A DNA stretch of 64,000 nucleotides from Echinometra lucunter. Taxonomy: Eukaryota > Echinodermata > Echinoidea > Camarodonta > Echinometridae. The notes beneath the pieces are model-generated. The model searched no databases. It had not been told where the DNA came from and saw only the letters and a program-made list of their open reading frames with translations. Made by a program: the position numbers and the translations under genes. Position 1 is the first letter of the stretch, and every line of letters starts with the position of its first letter. Shown piece after piece: positions 54,209 through 64,000 of the stretch. The stretch covers positions 12,058,518-12,122,517 of the forward strand of contig CM057153.1 of the NCBI GenBank assembly GCA_029962745.1, given 5' to 3'.

Positions 54209-54538
54209 ATCTACCCCAATCTAATGACGACTTTCCTGCTGTAACCGCTCTCACTACGCTCTCTCCTCTCTTAGGCCCCATCTCACTAGAAAGGCGATCA
54301 TGGCGACCATGGCGATCCTTGGCGATCTGTGCAAATTTTGCAAAGCGTGGCAGAATCGCCCTCCAACTCCATTTTTGACCTGCACCGTGACTACACTGCT
54401 GTTGTGATGACGTAACAATACCAGTCAAGATGCACAGATGAGATGCGCAGAAACATAACTGAGGGAAAGGCGTCTTGGGAACGGGCCTAAAAGCACGGGC
54501 GATAGGAACCGCTTTCAATGCGCTTGAAGTACGCTTTA

Positions 54539-55038
54539 NNNNNNNNNNNNNNNNNNNNNNNNNNNNNNNNNNNNNNNNNNNNNNNNNNNNNNNNNNNNNN
54601 NNNNNNNNNNNNNNNNNNNNNNNNNNNNNNNNNNNNNNNNNNNNNNNNNNNNNNNNNNNNNNNNNNNNNNNNNNNNNNNNNNNNNNNNNNNNNNNNNNNN
54701 NNNNNNNNNNNNNNNNNNNNNNNNNNNNNNNNNNNNNNNNNNNNNNNNNNNNNNNNNNNNNNNNNNNNNNNNNNNNNNNNNNNNNNNNNNNNNNNNNNNN
54801 NNNNNNNNNNNNNNNNNNNNNNNNNNNNNNNNNNNNNNNNNNNNNNNNNNNNNNNNNNNNNNNNNNNNNNNNNNNNNNNNNNNNNNNNNNNNNNNNNNNN
54901 NNNNNNNNNNNNNNNNNNNNNNNNNNNNNNNNNNNNNNNNNNNNNNNNNNNNNNNNNNNNNNNNNNNNNNNNNNNNNNNNNNNNNNNNNNNNNNNNNNNN
55001 NNNNNNNNNNNNNNNNNNNNNNNNNNNNNNNNNNNNNN
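54539..55038. other. Assembly gap, exactly 500 N
   Basis: A run of 500 unknown bases. The round number suggests a placeholder, so the true distance is unknown. Frames drawn through it are meaningless. Confidence 0.99.
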
Positions 55039-55410
55039 TGTTTCCGTTTTTAGTAACGCTGTTACTGCGCTTATTCAGATTTATACAAGCTCGCGATGCC
55101 CCTCTCGCCGCTAGATCAAATCGGCTGAATCATTCACGATTTCCGCTCCCATCCCCAAAACGAAAATCATTCGTGCCAAGAAAAAAATCGCTGAGTATTG
55201 GGTCCAGATCGGTCATTTTTTACCCGATCTTCCCCGACCTGAAAAAAAAATTGCCAAATCGTAGCTAGAGCGGCATAGTGGAATGGGGGCTTAAACGATG
55301 TTAAAGTATTAAATGAATGTGGGTTCTTCGGAGGAAGAATAGTGGTTACGCAGGAAGTGATTGTTTTTTATCTATATTTTACCTCATACAGGGAAGAGAG
55401 ACCGAGAAGG

Positions 55411-56706
55411 ATGGAAGGTACAATCATCCCAACCGCACTGACAGAAGTTACCCACGATCATCGAATGAGCAGCGATAATGGACTATTTGTGTTTGAAGAT
55501 TACAACCAACGGACTGCTATAGCCACTGTCATCTGCATCGTCTTTCTAGTCGGTACCGTCGGAAACACGCTCGTCATCATGTCCGTAGTCCTATCACGTA
55601 AACTCCGGTCCTCAACAAACTGGTTTATTGTTAACCTGGCCTGTGCTGATCTGCTAGCATGCCTCTCTTTCCCGTTTAATGTTGTTGCAATGCTTAGCCG
55701 TGACGGCTGGCCACTCCCTGACTGGATCTGTGCAACAAATTCCGCCATCAGCCTCATCTGCATCAACACCAGTGTCATGACACTGGGTTTCATCGCTTAC
55801 AACCGCTGGTATCTGCTTGCAAAACCGATGGCACACTTCCAGAGATTGTTCACCACGAGGAACATATGCTTCATGGTGGCCAGCACCTGGATTTATCCAT
55901 CCCTTTTGGTTCTGGTGCCTGTCTTTGCTGGTTTGGGACATTTAGGATACTCCCAAGAGTACAAATCATGTACACAAGATACATCGCTTCCCAACTCCGA
56001 ATTCTGCAGCCTCATAGTAGGAGCTGGGGCTATCATCCCTGTTTTTATCGCAATAGTGGTCATTTATGTGCGCATTTATCGGTTCGTTTCTGGGCAAAGA
56101 AAAAAGATGGACAAAACTAAAAAGGAAAGAGCGCCGCACACAAAAAATTTCAGCTTGGGAAAGAGGTCTTCGGAGATTTCTTCAACAGAACCGGGCACTT
56201 TAGTTTCAGATACACAAAGCCATCCACCTTCAAATGTTGGTACTCCTCAAACAACCCAAACTGCAAGAGTGACCGCTATGGAAGACATGGCTGCCAGCAC
56301 TGATAATTTAGCAAAGGAAACAACAGACGAAATTCGTGATAATCAGTCAAAGCCTCCCTGCAGAGCTGCTCAGTCTGGCGCCAGACTCCCGAAAACTCTC
56401 AACCAAGCTCCACGAAGTACAGTCCAACCCCGTGTGAACCGGTATCACGTCATAGTCACCAAACGACTGTCTATAGTAGTCTTAGCCTTTTTTATCTGTC
56501 TGCTTCCCTTTGGTGTTAGTGTTGGGGTTCCTTCAAGCGACCCAGGTATCCCTTGGACAGGGCTACTGGTAACCGTCAACAGTTGTCTTAACCCTCTCAT
56601 TTACGCCAGGACGATGCCGGAGTTCCGCAAGGTAATGGGGGCCATCATCCTTTGTCGTCTTCGAGGGATTCCTGAGCCAGTTACATGCATACGTCGCATA
56701 CGTTGA
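55411..56706 (+). CDS. Class A (rhodopsin-like) orphan GPCR 2
   Basis: A 431-residue paralogue of the receptor at 44623-45936. An acceptor (TTTTACCTCATACAG, ending 55391) lies 19 bases before ATG 55411. As in GPCR 1 I start at this Met rather than the in-frame one at 55342. The seven helices, the GN of TM1, LACADLLA of TM2, the TM3 Cys, YNRW in place of DRY, FFICLLPFG in TM6 and NPLIY in TM7 are all kept, and the tail PEPVTCIRRIR is identical. Differences concentrate in the N-terminus and the third intracellular loop. In TM7, NPLIY is followed by A and then R, where GPCR 1 has A and then W. The frame is intact, so the gene is probably functional despite the transposon just upstream. GGTAAT at 53112-53117 may mark a conserved 5' UTR donor, in which case the upstream element lies in a UTR intron. 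Confidence 0.93.
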   Translation: MEGTIIPTALTEVTHDHRMSSDNGLFVFEDYNQRTAIATVICIVFLVGTVGNTLVIMSVVLSRKLRSSTNWFIVNLACADLLACLSFPFNVVAMLSRDGWPLPDWICATNSAISLICINTSVMTLGFIAYNRWYLLAKPMAHFQRLFTTRNICFMVASTWIYPSLLVLVPVFAGLGHLGYSQEYKSCTQDTSLPNSEFCSLIVGAGAIIPVFIAIVVIYVRIYRFVSGQRKKMDKTKKERAPHTKNFSLGKRSSEISSTEPGTLVSDTQSHPPSNVGTPQTTQTARVTAMEDMAASTDNLAKETTDEIRDNQSKPPCRAAQSGARLPKTLNQAPRSTVQPRVNRYHVIVTKRLSIVVLAFFICLLPFGVSVGVPSSDPGIPWTGLLVTVNSCLNPLIYARTMPEFRKVMGAIILCRLRGIPEPVTCIRRIR

Positions 56707-57094
56707 TTGAATGACAGCAATTTAGTAGGACATGACAGCAGACCAACATTTTACGGACCATACAAATTGAATCTGTATAGCCCTAGAAAAAAACAGATAA
56801 GATAAGAATGCCTATAAACTGTTTCCCATACTGTTAATCTCGTAGGCCATCTTTATATTTGGCACTTCTGAGCCTTTGACAACTTTTCATGAGTCTCGCA
56901 TATTATATAGGCAGTCAATTTTGAAGGCTGTAGCCGGCAGCGTGAACCATTCAGCTCATATTCTGCTGAGGAAAATTGAAAATGACAGAGATATTAAAAT
57001 CTACTCATGGTGACCTTGTTGCTGCCTTATCAACACAAGGTTCAGTTATTCTAAAGCAATGCTATTTACTCTGTAATAACTTCACACCCTTCCA

Positions 57095-57193
57095 ACCCCA
57101 CTCCTAATCCTAACCCTAATCCTAATCCTAACTCTAATCCTACCCCTAATCCTAACCCTAACCCTAATCCTAATCCCAATCCTAACCCTAAAT
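57095..57193. repeat. Degenerate interstitial telomere-like repeat
   Basis: A run of CCTAAT and CCTAAC hexamers (for example TAACCCTAACCCTAATCC), which on the other strand reads GGTTAGGG-like. (TTAGGG)n is the usual metazoan telomere repeat. The hexamers are mixed, so this is an old or never-telomeric tract. Confidence 0.7.
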
Positions 57194-57520
57194 TTGATGA
57201 AAATATGGAGGGTTTGACCAGGCCCCTAAAGCTCCGCCATTTTGTCCCGCAGATCTATTAGAAGGCCGACCTAAGCACCATCAATATTCATGATCAAAAA
57301 TGAATAATTCATTTTGTAAGATGCTTCCAACTAGTAGCATCAAAAAGTCACAATAAAAATGATACGCGTAAAAGTTATGATTTTTTTTAAACACATGCAC
57401 ACGTTGGTATCAATATGTATATAGCACATAAATTTATTTGAAAACAGCTAGCAATGTAGATAAAATGCCTTGCTCAAGGGCATAAGTGCCTATATATCCA
57501 GATGTACAAAATGTTATTCA

Positions 57521-59440
57521 AGTTAATCTACTTTGCTTGTAGCAGATAGTATCATTATGACCTTGGTAATAGCCAAAGAATGATGTATAATTGTTGTTAT
57601 GTATCAACGTATTATGTAAGAGAAAAATACATTATAAAGAGGTTTTCGTATACTTGATTTTGTATTGATCGCCCCCTCCAATTTTTAAAGCTTACTTTAT
57701 TTTTCTATTTTGAGCAGTTGAGTGAGGTGACCAAATACAGGCCTACCATTTAAACATAGATATAGGCCTAGAGTGTATTTCATGGCAAGAAAGACTTCTC
57801 AGCTCAGTTCATCATAGCAAGAAGCGGTATTTTTTTTGGGGGGGGGGCGTGGGGGTGTATACTCGAGTGTGAGTAAGAAATTTTGGCAAAATATTTCGAT
57901 TATCCCCCTTCCACTCCTCGAGACAGATTTACGTCGGTGGCCTTCCGTGTTTTCGCTCCCCCCCCCCCCCCGTTACATTAATCGCCGCCACTGATTGCAT
58001 TATATCTTTCGCTTTCTTGTTAGGTGGCCTGTCTTAATCAACAGATCACCTCTTAATTTTTTCAGAATTTTCTATCTTCTTCTTCTTCATTTTTTATTTT
58101 TTTCTCCCCCTGTATTTTGTGTCCATGATAACTCGAAATCGGCTCATTCAATTTTCCTGAAATTTCAGTTCGTCAGTTATCAGGCCTATTCATGACTTTG
58201 AAGAGTTGCTATTTACTCTCATGTTAATGGCATGCCCACAATTTTTTAATGCCATAATATACCATTATTTAGGTAAAATTTCATGCGATACTTTTCTAGC
58301 CCCTTTCTGTCAGTTTAGGGTATGAACCATTGAACATTGTGCGGAATTGGTGTATTGCTGGTTTTAGTTGAACCCTGAAATCTCGGCTTGCCACCTACAT
58401 GACGTGATAGTAAAGAGCGACTCTTCAGCTTTAATTTTTACCTCATGTGTGCCATCATTAATTTTAGTTAAAATGCCATACGATACTTTTCAAAGCCCTT
58501 GATATTTCTGCTTTTATATTCAATCTTTTGAAGATGGAAATAAATGAACTGAAATGAATTGAGAACGGTAACGATTTTTATCGATTTAGGGTACGAATCA
58601 TTGAACATTGAGCGGGGATATGACTGAAACTTACAAATTGTTTCAGAGATAAGACCAAGAGGTATAGTGGAGACTTTCAGTTGGATAGGCCGGTACATGG
58701 GCCAGAGTATATTCCAAAGTCAGTCACTGAGAAATTAACGTGAATTTTGTAAAAATGAGAATTAGGAAACCCTAGAATAGTAAATAACGATATAGCTAAT
58801 GCACGCAGTGTCCCCAGCTTTGAAAACGGACTAGACAAGTACTGGAGAAGTGAAACTGCAGTCAAGTATAAATTTGACTCTGACCCACCCGGTCATGATC
58901 TAACGCTATCATTATGTTTGTTTGGCGTCACCAGTGCCTGGGAGGCGAAAAGCGAACTAAATAACTGTAACCCACGGGTCTAGCTCTCTCCTCCCGATAT
59001 CACTGATCGTGGAGTCGACATACTATCATGACGTCATCTTAAATTTATGGCAAAGCGCAATTTCTTTGAATGGGAGTAGTTATCAGACGGCTGGTTTAGT
59101 TTCCCTATTCTTTCGCCGCCTATGATCATATGGAGTTATGGACATTAGTCTGTTAATCACTTACAGGTACACACACCCACACACACATCCACACACACTC
59201 ACACACAAAAGTAGACAAAGATGGCACTCCGGGGGATCGATAAGGGGCCCCGGGGTACAGCGCCCCTCCCCATGTTTCGATAGTCCAAAAGTGCCTCATT
59301 CTTTCTTATGATGTTTAGAAAATATACTTCCTTCGAATCATGGGCACAATAATTTTGAAGGAGAAAGGAGAATTAAGATAGGAAAGGGGGCAATTATAAG
59401 ATTTTCATACAGGGCCGGCTGAACGTTTTTCAAATGGGGG
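57521..59440. other. Intergenic DNA without recognised genes
   Basis: It includes G/C runs near 57838-57848 and 57959-57971, a GAGTGAGGTGACCAAATACAGG fragment near 57722 (part of a dispersed repeat), two related segments near 58265-58360 and 58470-58610 (TACTTTTCWARSCC and GGGTAYGAAYCATTGAACAT), and an (AC)n-like tract near 59168-59208. No exon is supported. Confidence 0.5.
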
Positions 59441-59447
59441 GCAACCA

Positions 59448-59665
59448 GCTTCGTAGCTAGGATTTCTTTTTTTCGGGGGGGGGGGGGGGGGGGGGTAGTG
59501 AGCATGCGAAGCGTGCGAATTATACATACTGAGCGCGCGCAAAGCGCGCTCCCTAGGGGGGAGGGTGCAAGCAGGGGGAGTTTTCTCCCGCGCAAAGCGC
59601 GGAATTAGCTCCGACGTTTCATTGTCATCGTTTCCTGTCTGCTCGTTCTCTTCCTACATTCTCTT
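59448..59665. mobile_element. hAT-family fragment, left part, interrupted
   Basis: CAACCAGCTTCGTAGCTAGG followed by a G run, GTAGTGAGCATGCGAAGCGTG and GCGCAAAGCGCGG-type sequence. It continues after the 2.93-kb insertion at 62599-62640 (TCTTATACCTTTTTCTTTTC). A second copy of the same sequence follows directly at 62642. Confidence 0.75.
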
Positions 59666-62598
59666 GGGTCAAAACCACTAAAAATGTACAATTGGGAAGT
59701 TAGAATTTCAGAAAATTCAACTTTTCTCAAAATAGTTAAGTAGACTAAAAATGAGAGATGACAATATGAATTTTGAAAAACAAAAATATGAGCACGTAAT
59801 ATTGTGAACTTTTTTTTGCAGAACGAATCAAAGAGGAGCGGTGATTTTCTACTGGTGTAACATACGTTACTTCTCCCTCAGTTTTGTCTACATCATTAAG
59901 TTCGCTAAGGAATGCATTCTGCTACTAACTTTTCATCACTATCTGTACTGTTCCTGAGACAACTCTAATGCCAAAGAAATTTTTCAATTTTCCTTTCATG
60001 TGAATATTTTAAATCAATTTGAATTCATTATTAACAAATGAGGAAGAATCTGCGCACGCATGTGGGTTCAATTGTTTGGTATATTATGTTGAAAATTTCA
60101 ACATATACGCCATATCAATTTACCTAAATTTTCCATATGGATGTATTTGTCAGACATAAATTAATCAATATCTCTTACAATATCATAAGGAACTTATTTC
60201 AGTGTTTCATATGGTAACGTATGTTTCTCTTAAGCAGTCACGTATGTTACCAAAACTTAACAATCAACAATAACCTAAGAAAGTCCAGCGCTTTCAGTAA
60301 GTAACCCAACATTAACACTTACAACTACACTATATAGATACAAAGTTCTCATTCCAAAGTGAAGACGACGTGTTCGTACACAAAAATGATAATTAGTAGC
60401 ATGTTTGATTATGTAATAAACATGATATAAGCCAAGCAAATCAGAAAGATTGGGTTGTGTATAACCAATTTCCATTTCCTGGTTTCTGTTTATTTCTGAC
60501 TCTAGCTATTCTATTCATTAGACAAAAGGATTTTCACAAAACGTATCTTACATACATAATCACCCAATAATGTCCATTTTGGTATCACTAAGGAACCTTA
60601 TGTCACTTTAAAAGTAGTAACGTATGTAACAATAATCATAATAATTAAAGACGCAAAACCACTCGAGAGAGAAAAAGATATCCCCAAAACGTGCTACAGC
60701 TACAAAAGGGATGTTTCAGTTCTAAGTGTTATTTGCAAACTAAACGATCAGATGAAACTGATGTACATGTATTTAGAAAATACTTATAAGTTACTTATAT
60801 TATAATTGGACCCCTTTTGTTTTATTTGGAAAATCAAAGTAATTGCTCGTGGGTATCATTAAAAACACTAGTATTGCAAAATAAGTTCCACAGAGATAGA
60901 TTCCAGAGATTCTGATGTTATTTCTGAGTCGCGGAATATACCTCTGTTACAGCCTGGTTTACTCGAAAATGTTCACATCGATTTTCTTTAATGTCCTTTC
61001 TTATCAATTTACTCATTGGCTTGTTATATGTGTATGGTTTTCCCTTTTAGCAGTCTGTACTTGCAACTTAGCTGTTGGAAGTGCCTGTGCGTTCTTGGTT
61101 TAGGCACAGGCGACACTCTGGCGAACTAGCTGATCAAAATCGCTTGTCCTTTATATCATTAGGCAGATCAATATAATTCTCTTCATGTAACCTTTCAAAA
61201 GTTTTTTTTTTTCTCTCTCTCTTTTGTATTGTCTTCTTTAATCTGCTTATATCTACTTTTGCTTTCCTGTTCTCACATTCTGCTATCGGAACTTGGCTTC
61301 AGTTTTTCCTTGTTTCTGTTCCTATAATTCTGTTTGAATTTGAGCTCTCTCTCCCTCCCCCATGTTCCTTTCGTCCCTTGACCTTTATGTGATAATGAAA
61401 ATAGATTTTTGGAAAAAAAAGAATTTACAATAAAAATGAATTTTGAGTGGAAAAATGAAGATTCAAATGTGATAGCCTTCCACAATTTATTTCGTAACCT
61501 ACGTTAACATTTTTAACACAGAAGGACCGAGATCCTGGATTGAAGACGTTTTGAAGATGATATTATCACTTTACAACTCTTAAGCTTAGATGTTGATTAC
61601 TACAAAAAGCCACCCAAGAAATGTCCATCTCGTGTCATTGCCGCTTTTCTTCAAGTATTTGGTTAAAGAACCTACGTTACCATAAGATTGTAGACTGGCA
61701 TTATTGGCCTTATGGTAGCTAAGCGTCGCTTTAGTGTGGTGGCGCTAAATAATACAATAGTTGACAAGCGTACAGTTAAGATTTTACCGAATTTAACTGT
61801 AAATAAAAAATGCCCAGTAACGTATGTTTCGTAACGTATGTTTCATTTAAGCATCAAGTGGGATTTACGGAAATGATGTAAGGCCACAGATGCCATTATA
61901 ATCCCTTCAAATTGACAAGATTACCAAGCCCTTTTCGTTTGGCAGCTTTTCTGTTGTCAATCGTTGTTCAGTTCTGATACTGACAATAACGTATGTTACA
62001 TTTCTTATCCATACGGTTAAAAACACATGCCTCAGCTCTTGTTATGAGCTTCCTTTTCTCCAGAATGGATCTACACGCATCGCTGCAAACTTTTATAGAC
62101 TGTAGATGGGATATCAATGAGTCATTACATTGAAAGAAACAGAATATAAAACTTGGGAAAAGGTGGTATATCAGATATTTATTCTATAGGTAACGTATGT
62201 TTCACTGGCCTTGGCGACAAATTTCTATTGCGAAAATTTTTATTTTTACACGTGTACAATACCTGAATATTAAGTTATCTTGCACACATATATCACAGTC
62301 TATTTTTCTATGCCAGGATCTAAGAATAAAACATCCTTGTGTTTTACAACATCGCAAGATATGTTAAATTATTGATTTGCGACATGCAGTTTTTCCCCCG
62401 ACAAGAGTACTTAAAACAGAATAATTTCCCCAAAAACCATTTTTGAATGCTAAAATTTTCTGCAGTTATAGACCATTACTTATTTCAAGAGGTTTTATGA
62501 CTAAAATCATTTTTTTATAATCTGATATTAACATATTCGCAATCAAACACGTGCGACACGTTTTTGGCTAATTGTACATTTTTAGTTGGTTTTGGCCC
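59666..62598. mobile_element. 2.93-kb non-autonomous DNA transposon, TCTT TSD
   Basis: The left end GGGTCAAAACCACTAAAAAT (59666) matches the inverse of the right end, ATTTTTAGTTGGTTTTGGCCC (given as ATTTTTAGTTGG plus TTTTGGCCC, ending 62598), over about 29 bases with one indel. TCTT lies on both sides (59662-59665 and 62599-62602). The uninterrupted relative near 62846 reads CATTCTCTTATACC, which is the expected empty site. The interior is AT-rich, lacks any long or recognisable coding frame, and carries about ten copies of a motif close to GTAACGTATGTTAC (59857, 60214, 60237, 60617, 61494, 61667, 61816, 61831, 61986, 62190). The 4-bp duplication leaves the superfamily open. Confidence 0.85.
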
Positions 62599-62641
62599 TC
62601 TTATACCTTTTTCTTTTCTCACCCAATTGGGGGGGGGGGGC

Positions 62642-62965
62642 AACCAGCGTCGTAGCTAGGATTTCATTTTTTCGGGCGGTAGTGAGCACACGAAGCGTGC
62701 AAATTATACATACTTATTATACATACATACTTGCACCCTCCCCCTAGGGGGGAGGGTGCAAGGAGGGGGGAGTTTCCTCCCGCGCAAAGCGCGGAAGCTC
62801 CGACGTTTCTTTGTCATCGTTTCTTGTGTGCTCCTTCTCTTCCTACATTCTCTTATACCTTTTTCTTTTCTCGCTCACGTTTTTTTTAAAATATATTTTT
62901 GGGTGTCTTTTGGGGGGAGGGGGCGACCGCCCGCCCATCGGCCCCCCTGGCTACGCGGTGGGATC
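62642..62965. mobile_element. hAT-family fragment, second copy
   Basis: CAACCAGCGTCGTAGCTAGG, GTAGTGAGCACACGAAGCGTG, GCGCAAAGCGCGGAAGCTCC and CTTATACCTTTTTCTTTTCTC, ending CCTGGCTACGCGGTG. A palindrome CACCCTCCCCCTAGGGGGGA lies near 62736. I could not find a matching 8-bp target duplication. Confidence 0.65.
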
Positions 62966-63129
62966 CAGAAGCGATGGCTCGGTGGGGGTGCAGGGGGCAG
63001 AGCCCCCGGAAGCTCTGAGGTTTGAGACATTTTAATACAGTTTGACGGGCTTTGATCGTTGAATGATTTAGTGAGTCATTATTTTGAGCAAAATTGAAGA
63101 AGGAAATCAGACACACTACCTGCACTTTA

Positions 63130-64000
63130 TGATGAAAGTTTAAGGGTCGTCAAGTGTTTTTTTTTTTTTCTCTGTCCGTTTTTCTTTCTTTTTGTGATGG
63201 GGGGGGAACTAAATTTCTTGAAAGATTATGAACCATTCTGTTTTTTAGGTTTTCGAACGAGCTTCAAATAGCCAGTATTAACCACTTCTAAAAACATCCT
63301 TATTTTCGCTTCAAATACACAAAAGGCCTATATAATAGCCTGGGTAGCCTATATCTATTCATATCGCCGCCAAAATATGATTCTATTTTGCCAACTCGCT
63401 GGTTGTTAGCTAACCGGGACTACCGGGTTTCTGAATATCACGAGCGAGCGAAGCGATGGAGAAAAAAAATGACGGTAGATCGGAGTTTTCATAATCAAAA
63501 TAAGTAGCCTAGAATGTTTGGAAATATACTCGGTCACCTCACTCGCCAAGTTTGTTTGCTTCCTGTAACCATCCTGTATCTCATGAGCAAGCATACCGAG
63601 AGAGGAAACATGTACACTTCTTTTCTTCAAAATAAACTTGGCCTATGGCCTATAAGATATCTAAATCATTAATTCGGTCACGTCTCGTCGAATTCGTCTG
63701 CTTTCCGAAACCATCCTGTATTCAAATAAATAACGAGCGAGCGCAGAGAGCGAGGATAAAAGTACATTCTATTTCATGATAGAAGTGTTATTTCGTCATA
63801 AATTTCCCAAATGTGACTCAATATAGGCAATTTGCTTTGCCGTTTAAACTCACTGTCTCAATACGAGCGCCTAAGCGAAACGAGTGACCGACCAAAAACA
63901 TTTTTTGTTTATTAAAAAAGGTAGAATCATAATATTTAGGCATTTCACTGCTGAGAAAAGAGTGCTTACGACCCAAAAGCATTTCGTTTCTAAATTTTAA
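63130..64000. repeat. Diverged repeats with GAGCGAGCGAAGCG motifs
   Basis: Units of about 150 bases share TCGGTCACCTCACTCGCC-like, TTTGCTTCCTGTAACCATCC-like and GAGCGAGCGMAGMGA-like sequence (near 63440, 63530-63600, 63677-63750, 63870). The same family is seen at 27498-27690 and 51604-51690. No gene is present at this edge. Confidence 0.55.

Larger units (their letters stand above)
53552..55291. mobile_element. PIF/Harbinger-like element with TAA duplication
   Basis: Terminal repeats AGCCCCCATTCCACTAT (53552) and ATAGTGGAATGGGGGCT (ending 55291) are flanked by TAA at 53549-53551 and 55292-55294. A 3-bp TAA duplication is typical of PIF/Harbinger. The element contains another palindromic insertion (53892-54208) and a 500-N gap, so its coding content cannot be judged. 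It sits about 120 bases before the start codon of GPCR 2. Confidence 0.85.
52900..57520 (+). repeat. Segmental duplication unit B carrying a GPCR
   Basis: Paralogue of 43,740-47,325. Homology begins near GGAAGTATGT (52910) and ends near TACAAAATGTTATTCAAGTT (57505). It is lengthened by the element at 53552-55291 and by the telomere-like tract near 57,100, both absent from unit A. Confidence 0.85.

Noticed and set aside
54475..55114. Two open frames of about 190 codons made mainly of X
   Set aside because: They run through the 500-N assembly gap and have no real sequence.

Overview
The window is eukaryotic DNA from a deuterostome invertebrate, most probably an echinoderm and perhaps a sea urchin. 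The grounds are: canonical GT-AG introns; a tandem pair of class A GPCR genes whose coding part lies in one exon, as in the expanded receptor families described for sea urchins; a secreted CUB/mucin gene; a foldback element with 15-bp tandem repeats in its arms that resembles the sea-urchin TU elements; and a dense load of short DNA transposons. The species assignment is inference.

Layout. Positions 1-22,700 hold no gene I can defend, only repeats and miniature transposons. These include a palindromic element (971-1380), 161-bp tandem repeats carrying AGGTCA direct repeats (about 6838-7490), a hAT-like element with perfect ends and 8-bp target duplication (8680-9189), a hairpin-rich element (10381-10836), two paired CRE sites (13221-13262), a 222-bp satellite and a 2.09-kb tandem duplication (14,795-19,930). 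There is one possible isolated terminal exon at 21747-21888 (+).

Positions 22,797-37,010 (minus strand) hold one gene that I reconstruct in 13 coding exons (3990 nt, 1329 residues) with consistent splice sites and phases. It encodes a signal peptide, then CUB, mucin, CUB, mucin, CUB, mucin, and a C-terminal PAN/apple-like module. All three CUB domains lack all their cysteines. Its introns contain a MULE-like foldback element, a TU-like foldback element, tRNA-derived SINEs and smaller elements.

Positions 38,500-42,260 are hAT-like elements identified by matching 8-bp target duplications, one nested inside another. Positions 43,740-47,320 and 52,900-57,520 are two copies of a segmental duplication, each with one class A GPCR gene (437 and 431 residues). 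Each copy has its own transposon insertion, and the other copy is not interrupted by it. Between them is a 5'-truncated non-LTR retrotransposon whose reverse transcriptase is broken by a palindromic element.

The right end carries a 2.93-kb apparently undescribed non-autonomous DNA transposon (59,666-62,598). It has 4-bp target duplications and about ten internal copies of a GTAACGTATGTTAC-like motif. A 500-N assembly gap lies at 54,539-55,038. The genes do not form a pathway; the CUB/mucin gene and the GPCR pair are independent loci.
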